Positions 60,191 to 64,000 of a stretch of DNA of 64,000 nucleotides are shown piece by piece. A program made the translations under genes and the position numbers. The first letter of the stretch is position 1. Each line of letters begins with the position of its first letter. Below the pieces are notes generated by a model. That model saw only the letters and a list, made by a program, of their open reading frames with translations. It ran no database searches and was not told the DNA's origin. Source of the DNA: Aquila chrysaetos chrysaetos (taxonomy: Eukaryota > Chordata > Aves > Accipitriformes > Accipitridae). The DNA lies in NCBI RefSeq assembly GCF_900496995.4, contig NC_044027.1, forward strand, positions 14,656,743 to 14,720,742. Reading direction: 5' to 3'.

Positions 60191-63100
60191 GTGAGTAAAG
60201 CGGGCCTGCTCTGCCGAGGGAGAACGGGGGTGGTGTGTGGGGGGGGTGCTGAGCGGCGGGGATGCTGCCTGGGGAGGCCCCGGGTGCCGGGGGGAGCCCG
60301 TGGGGTCGGTGGGGTCCGCGGCCCTGAGACGCGGGGCCGGCCCCGGCCTCTTCCCCCGGCTCGTCCCTGGGTTTGCAGCGGGGAGCTGGGATTCCTGCGG
60401 GCATCGGCGCTGCCGGGGCCGTTCCCCGGGGGAGGGCGCAGGCTCCGCCGGGCTTTGTTGCAAGAATTCGGAGATTAGCCTGGGAGGATAAAAAAAAAAA
60501 AAAACCCAACCAAAAAAACCCACAAGGCAGCAGAGACAAGGAAGACGGGTAGGGAGCCAGAGAAACACTCTGTTTGCTTATAAAAACAATTTCTCCGTGG
60601 CCTATTTCTAAGCCTCCAGTAAGTGTGGGACAAGGGCCGCATCCTGCCCGCCTGCTGTGCCCACCTGGAGCCATGCGCCTTCCTTTTCCTGACCCCCCCC
60701 TCCTGCCCCTGCTCCGAGCATCCTTTCCTTCGGGGCTGCCTGGCCCTGGGCCTTTGGTGCCAGGCGGGTACCCAGGGGACTGGCCGTGATGGTTGTCCTC
60801 CCCTCGCTGCCTCCCTGGAGCCGGGCAGCTTCTCCCAAAACGGGGAGCCAAACCGACTGGGTGGCTCTTCAAAGTTCGGGTGCGTTAGTCGGAGGGGTTT
60901 CCTTTGTTATTATGCTCTGAAGTGGAGAAAAGAGCCCGATGCCAGAGAGTTCAGTATTTTTTTATGAGTATCTCGGTATCAGTTTAATAACCTGATTTTC
61001 AAAGCGAGTGGCTTTCCTGTCTGAACCTCCGCTGTAATCTTATTAACGTGGCTAGTGCCTGAGCCATCCAGTTTTAGCAAAATGAGTTTTTTTTTTCCTG
61101 AAGGATGCACAAAGGAAACAAAGGCTTTGGTGGTTCAAGTTTGCCTCTCCGCTTGCAGGTCGGAGATATTCCCCTAACGTGTAGCCGACCTGCGAGCTCT
61201 CCCCGCTGTCATTGCTGCAGTCCCACGGCAGCGCTTACCCAAAAAGGCAATAGATTAGGATGCAGCAAGTTCTCCCATATGGAGAAGAGGCAATACTGGT
61301 GCATTGCACAACCCTACACGCGGGGTTGCTCTCTCATCGTGGCACAGCCGGGAGCAGGCAGGAGGAGGGCAGGTTGCGGGGGGGGCATGTCCGCATAGCC
61401 AGACTGTGAGCGATGGTAGGAGATGTTGGGGTGCCCCGGCTGGGCTTCCTCGAAGTGGCTTCGGGAGAAGAAATAGCGAGAACGTGGCAGTGCCGGCTGG
61501 GCACAGACCCCGGCTAGAGCTGGAGCTGAGCCCTGGGTTTTGGTGTCCTCACTGCAGCTGCGACCCACGGCGGGTGCAGCCGCGCTGAGCCGGGTACGGT
61601 TATTGCCATGCTGCAATCGCCCGCTTGGTTTGCAGCCGCCGTGACGATCCGATCTCCAACGGAGAGGGATCTGGGAAGAGCCGGCCCCGGCGCAGCCTCG
61701 TCTGCTGGTGATCTCTTGCATGCTGAGCTTTCTGCACCCCTGGGGCGGCTCCTCTCTGCGCGGGGAAGGTGCCGACCCCAGCGGGGCCGATGGCAGGGCA
61801 CACGGGCAGCGATGCCCCGTGTCTTACCGGCAGCGGATGCCAAACAAACACAGCGCTGGTGAAGCCATCGTCTGCAGGCACGGGGATGTCTCTTTTGCTG
61901 GATGAGGCTGGCAGAGGGTCGTTGCCTTCTGAATCGCTTTATTCCTAACTTTCTGCTCCCCTCTCTTGGGTACCCTCCCCTTTCCACCACACCTCCTCCA
62001 AAAAAGACTCTGGTCCTCTGATCGCTCCCTCGATGAGTTCCTGGCCTGCCTGGGGTTTTGCCTGCCCGCTCCGGGCCTCTCGCTGCCTCTTTTTCAAGGT
62101 CCACCAGCCCCACGTACCTGTGCAGGTGAGGCAGCAGCGCCTGGGCAGCCGTGCCGTGGGGCAGCACGTGGCCCTTCGCGTGGCCGGAGCCTGGTGCAGC
62201 ATCCCAACGTGCCCTGGCAGCATGCGGCTGGCGGCGCGATGCCTGTCATGGAGCGCCGTCGCTGATACCAGGCTCTGTTTCTTGAGCTCTGCTTGTTCCA
62301 CCTCTTGTCTCCGGGATTAATTACTTTTGCTGAGTGTTTCTGCCCCTTTTCTGCAGCTGTCAAGGCGAGCGCGCGTTCCCTTGTCTGGTGAAGCACTTCA
62401 CAGGGCCCTCCCAGCCACGTTTGAGAGCCTCTGATTTATCTTCAGACCCTGAGCGATTGGAAAGATATTAATTTCCTTCTGTGTTTCAGGGAATCCGGGC
62501 AGAGGAGATGCAGGTAGGAGCGCAGGGTTGCACTGAGTACAGCGGGAGGGACTGATGCAGACCCCTGTGCTGCGGCTAGTGGACCAGCTCGAGCAGGGGA
62601 TAGCCGTACCCACAAATCCGTGGCATATCCGAGAATTTCTGGGGGTCTGCTTTGGAAAGGTTTTACTCCATAGCACCGTGGTATTTTGGTACCTTTCTGG
62701 CAGACCGGCGATGACCATCCTTCTAAGAGCATCCCTGGCACGTGGTGCCCTTCCCGCATGCTGGCTGCCACGTTACCGAGCGGGTGCTGGCCCTGCCTCA
62801 TGCGTGGTGCTGGTTCTGCTGCTGTTACAGCACATCTGGGCAGATGTCGCTGGGAGCCCGTAACTGGCAGCTAATGATGGGGACCCGCTTTTGTCCCAGG
62901 GAAGTTCCCATGGCAGCGGTACGTGAAGGGTTTCTCCCACAATGGGATTGCCTTCCATTGCATCATTTTCTGTTTGTGCGATTTCCAAACAAAACGAAGC
63001 GAGTAACAAAAAGCCCCTTCTCGGTTCTGCAGGATCAGAGGGATGGGGAGACGTTACGCCCTCTCCCTGCCCCATGTGGCTTTTCTGCAGATTTACCTCA

Positions 63101-64000
63101 TCCGTGGGACACAGAGGACCTGCAGCCTGTGCCGTGACCCCTTGGTGCTCTTCCAATGTCTGGTGGCTTCTTGCGTCCCCCAGCCACTGTCCCCTGTCCC
63201 CTCTGGTCTCTCCATCTCCTATTTGTGGTGCTTCTCTGGCCGTGCCTCGGTCGCAGCAATCTTGGGGCAAGAAGGCGGTGGGAGCAGCCGGGAGAGGAGT
63301 GTGGGACTGCTCACGTGCCAGGGCGGTCGCGAGCGCGGTGGTCGTGCCGAGGATGCTGCAGGGTTGCCGTCAGCGGCCTCCATGAGATGCAAGAATTATT
63401 TTACTGCAGGTATTCAGAGCAGGTTGTCCGGGGCCCTGCTGGGAACCGGACACGGAAGGGCAGGAAACCTCGTCTCTTGGCTCCCCTCCCCACTCCGCTC
63501 CTGACTTACGGTGTCGGGGGCCAGATTTTAATGGCACTTGGACACGTAAAGGCGCAGGAGGACATCCGAGGACTTCTTCGAAGTGCCGGCTGCCCAAGTC
63601 CTGTTGATTTGGACCCATCGCCATGTGCCTTTCAGCATCTCTGGGCACCTGAGTGCCCAGGAATATCTGGCAGCGCCAAGCTCACCCGTCTGCCAGGTGC
63701 TGGAGCGGCGCTGGTGGGGAGAGCCCGGCTGCGGGGCGAGGATTTAACCTTCCTCAGAGGCCAGACTGGTGTCATATAGGAGCGTGCGGGAGAAGCCAAC
63801 GCTGAGTGATAATAATAATGAATAATAAATTATGTAATTCTTTGTACTTCCATAGAGCCTTTCATCCAAAAGCTCTTAAAGTGCTTTATAATCATTAATT
63901 TATTAATCTTCCTGATGCCTTGTTGAGGTAGCTTGGAGACGCAGTTTTGGCCGCTGTGTGTTTTGTCCCAGGAGGTGATAACGCCCAAGATTCAAAGGAA
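60191..64000 (+). other. NCS1: NCS1 intron 1 (5' part)
   Basis: It begins at GTGAGT; the CpG island continues to about 60480, followed by an A-run at 60491-60504. The remainder has moderately high GC with many overlapping open frames (for example 61514-62167 antisense and 63156-63779 sense). None has a recognised domain, and none gives the next NCS1 exon, which should begin with TTACNGAAAAGGA-like sequence. At least 3.8 kb long. Confidence 0.75.
63820..64000 (+). mobile_element. Old amniote SINE/LINE-tail-like sequence (partial)
   Basis: The sequence CTTCCATAGAGCCTTTCATC at 63848-63867, then CTCTTAAAGTGCTTTATAAT, an ATTAATTTATTAAT block and CCTTGTTGAGGTAG, follows the order of an ancient amniote dispersed repeat (seen elsewhere as a block reading roughly 'AAAGCGCTTTACA, ATTAATTAAT, GAGGTAGGTA'). 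The family (MIR-like, L3-like or other) is not resolved, and the window edge cuts it off. Confidence 0.45.

Larger units (their letters stand above)
59400..60480 (+). promoter_or_regulatory. NCS1: CpG island promoter and 5' UTR of NCS1
   Basis: A very GC- and CpG-rich island surrounds the NCS1 start codon at 60127. It contains C-runs at 59470-59487, about 59633-59642, 59880-59895 and 60014-60028 (G-runs on the other strand), a GC-box cluster at about 59671-59690 and a (CA)n tract. No TATA box is visible. The transcription start is probably within the 300 bp upstream of the ATG. Antisense open frames of up to 474 codons spanning it are low-complexity (Gly/Arg/Pro/Ala) and not accepted as genes. 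Confidence 0.75.

Noticed and set aside
59387-60872. Antisense open frames of 393 and 474 codons across the NCS1 first exon
   Set aside because: Composition is Gly/Arg/Pro/Ala and low complexity from a CpG island with C-runs. There is no domain, and they lie opposite a certain NCS1 exon.
61514-62167. Antisense open frame of 217 codons in NCS1 intron 1
   Set aside because: GC-driven, no recognised motif, and overlapped by open frames in the other orientation.

Overview
The window is vertebrate nuclear DNA, almost certainly from a bird and probably a neoavian rather than a chicken-like species. Coding sequence is split into short exons with GT-AG introns. CR1 LINE remnants are present. An intronic solo LTR resembles a family I recall from many neoavian genomes but not as a typical galliform repeat. 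Gene order matches the conserved FNBP1-GPR107-NCS1 neighbourhood (human 9q34), with FNBP1 on the minus strand and the other two on the plus strand.

Layout. (1) 1-3137: the 5' end of FNBP1 on the minus strand. Coding exon 1 (MSWGTELW) lies in a CpG island, and 1-3113 is the start of its first intron. (2) About 3750-9040: AT-rich intergenic DNA holding an imperfect tandem duplication and a GC-richer, repeat-like block. (3) 9204-45210: a complete GPR107 gene. Eighteen coding exons give an open frame of 559 codons plus stop, with every junction phase consistent. The promoter carries GC boxes, a CACGTG E-box and an ETS site. One intron uses a GC donor. Introns hold a CR1 tail, an ERV-type solo LTR, an old antisense CR1/L3-like LINE piece and several palindromes. 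(4) 45211 to about 59400: the long GPR107 3' UTR region followed by intergenic DNA with no convincing gene; it includes a perfect 30-bp inverted repeat. (5) About 59400-60480: a second very GC-rich island with NCS1 coding exon 1 (60127-60190). The rest of the window is NCS1 intron 1, ending in what looks like an old amniote SINE/LINE tail.

FNBP1 encodes an F-BAR endocytic adaptor, GPR107 a Golgi/endosomal seven-transmembrane protein and NCS1 a myristoylated EF-hand calcium sensor. All three act on membranes or in trafficking, but the neighbourhood reflects conserved synteny, not an operon-like unit. I found no novel multi-gene system. The items most worth checking are a possible 24-nt in-frame microexon in GPR107, the GC-AG intron, the two long perfect inverted repeats and the homopolymer-rich promoter islands. 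Most open frames in the islands (up to 474 codons antisense to NCS1) are by-products of GC-rich sequence.
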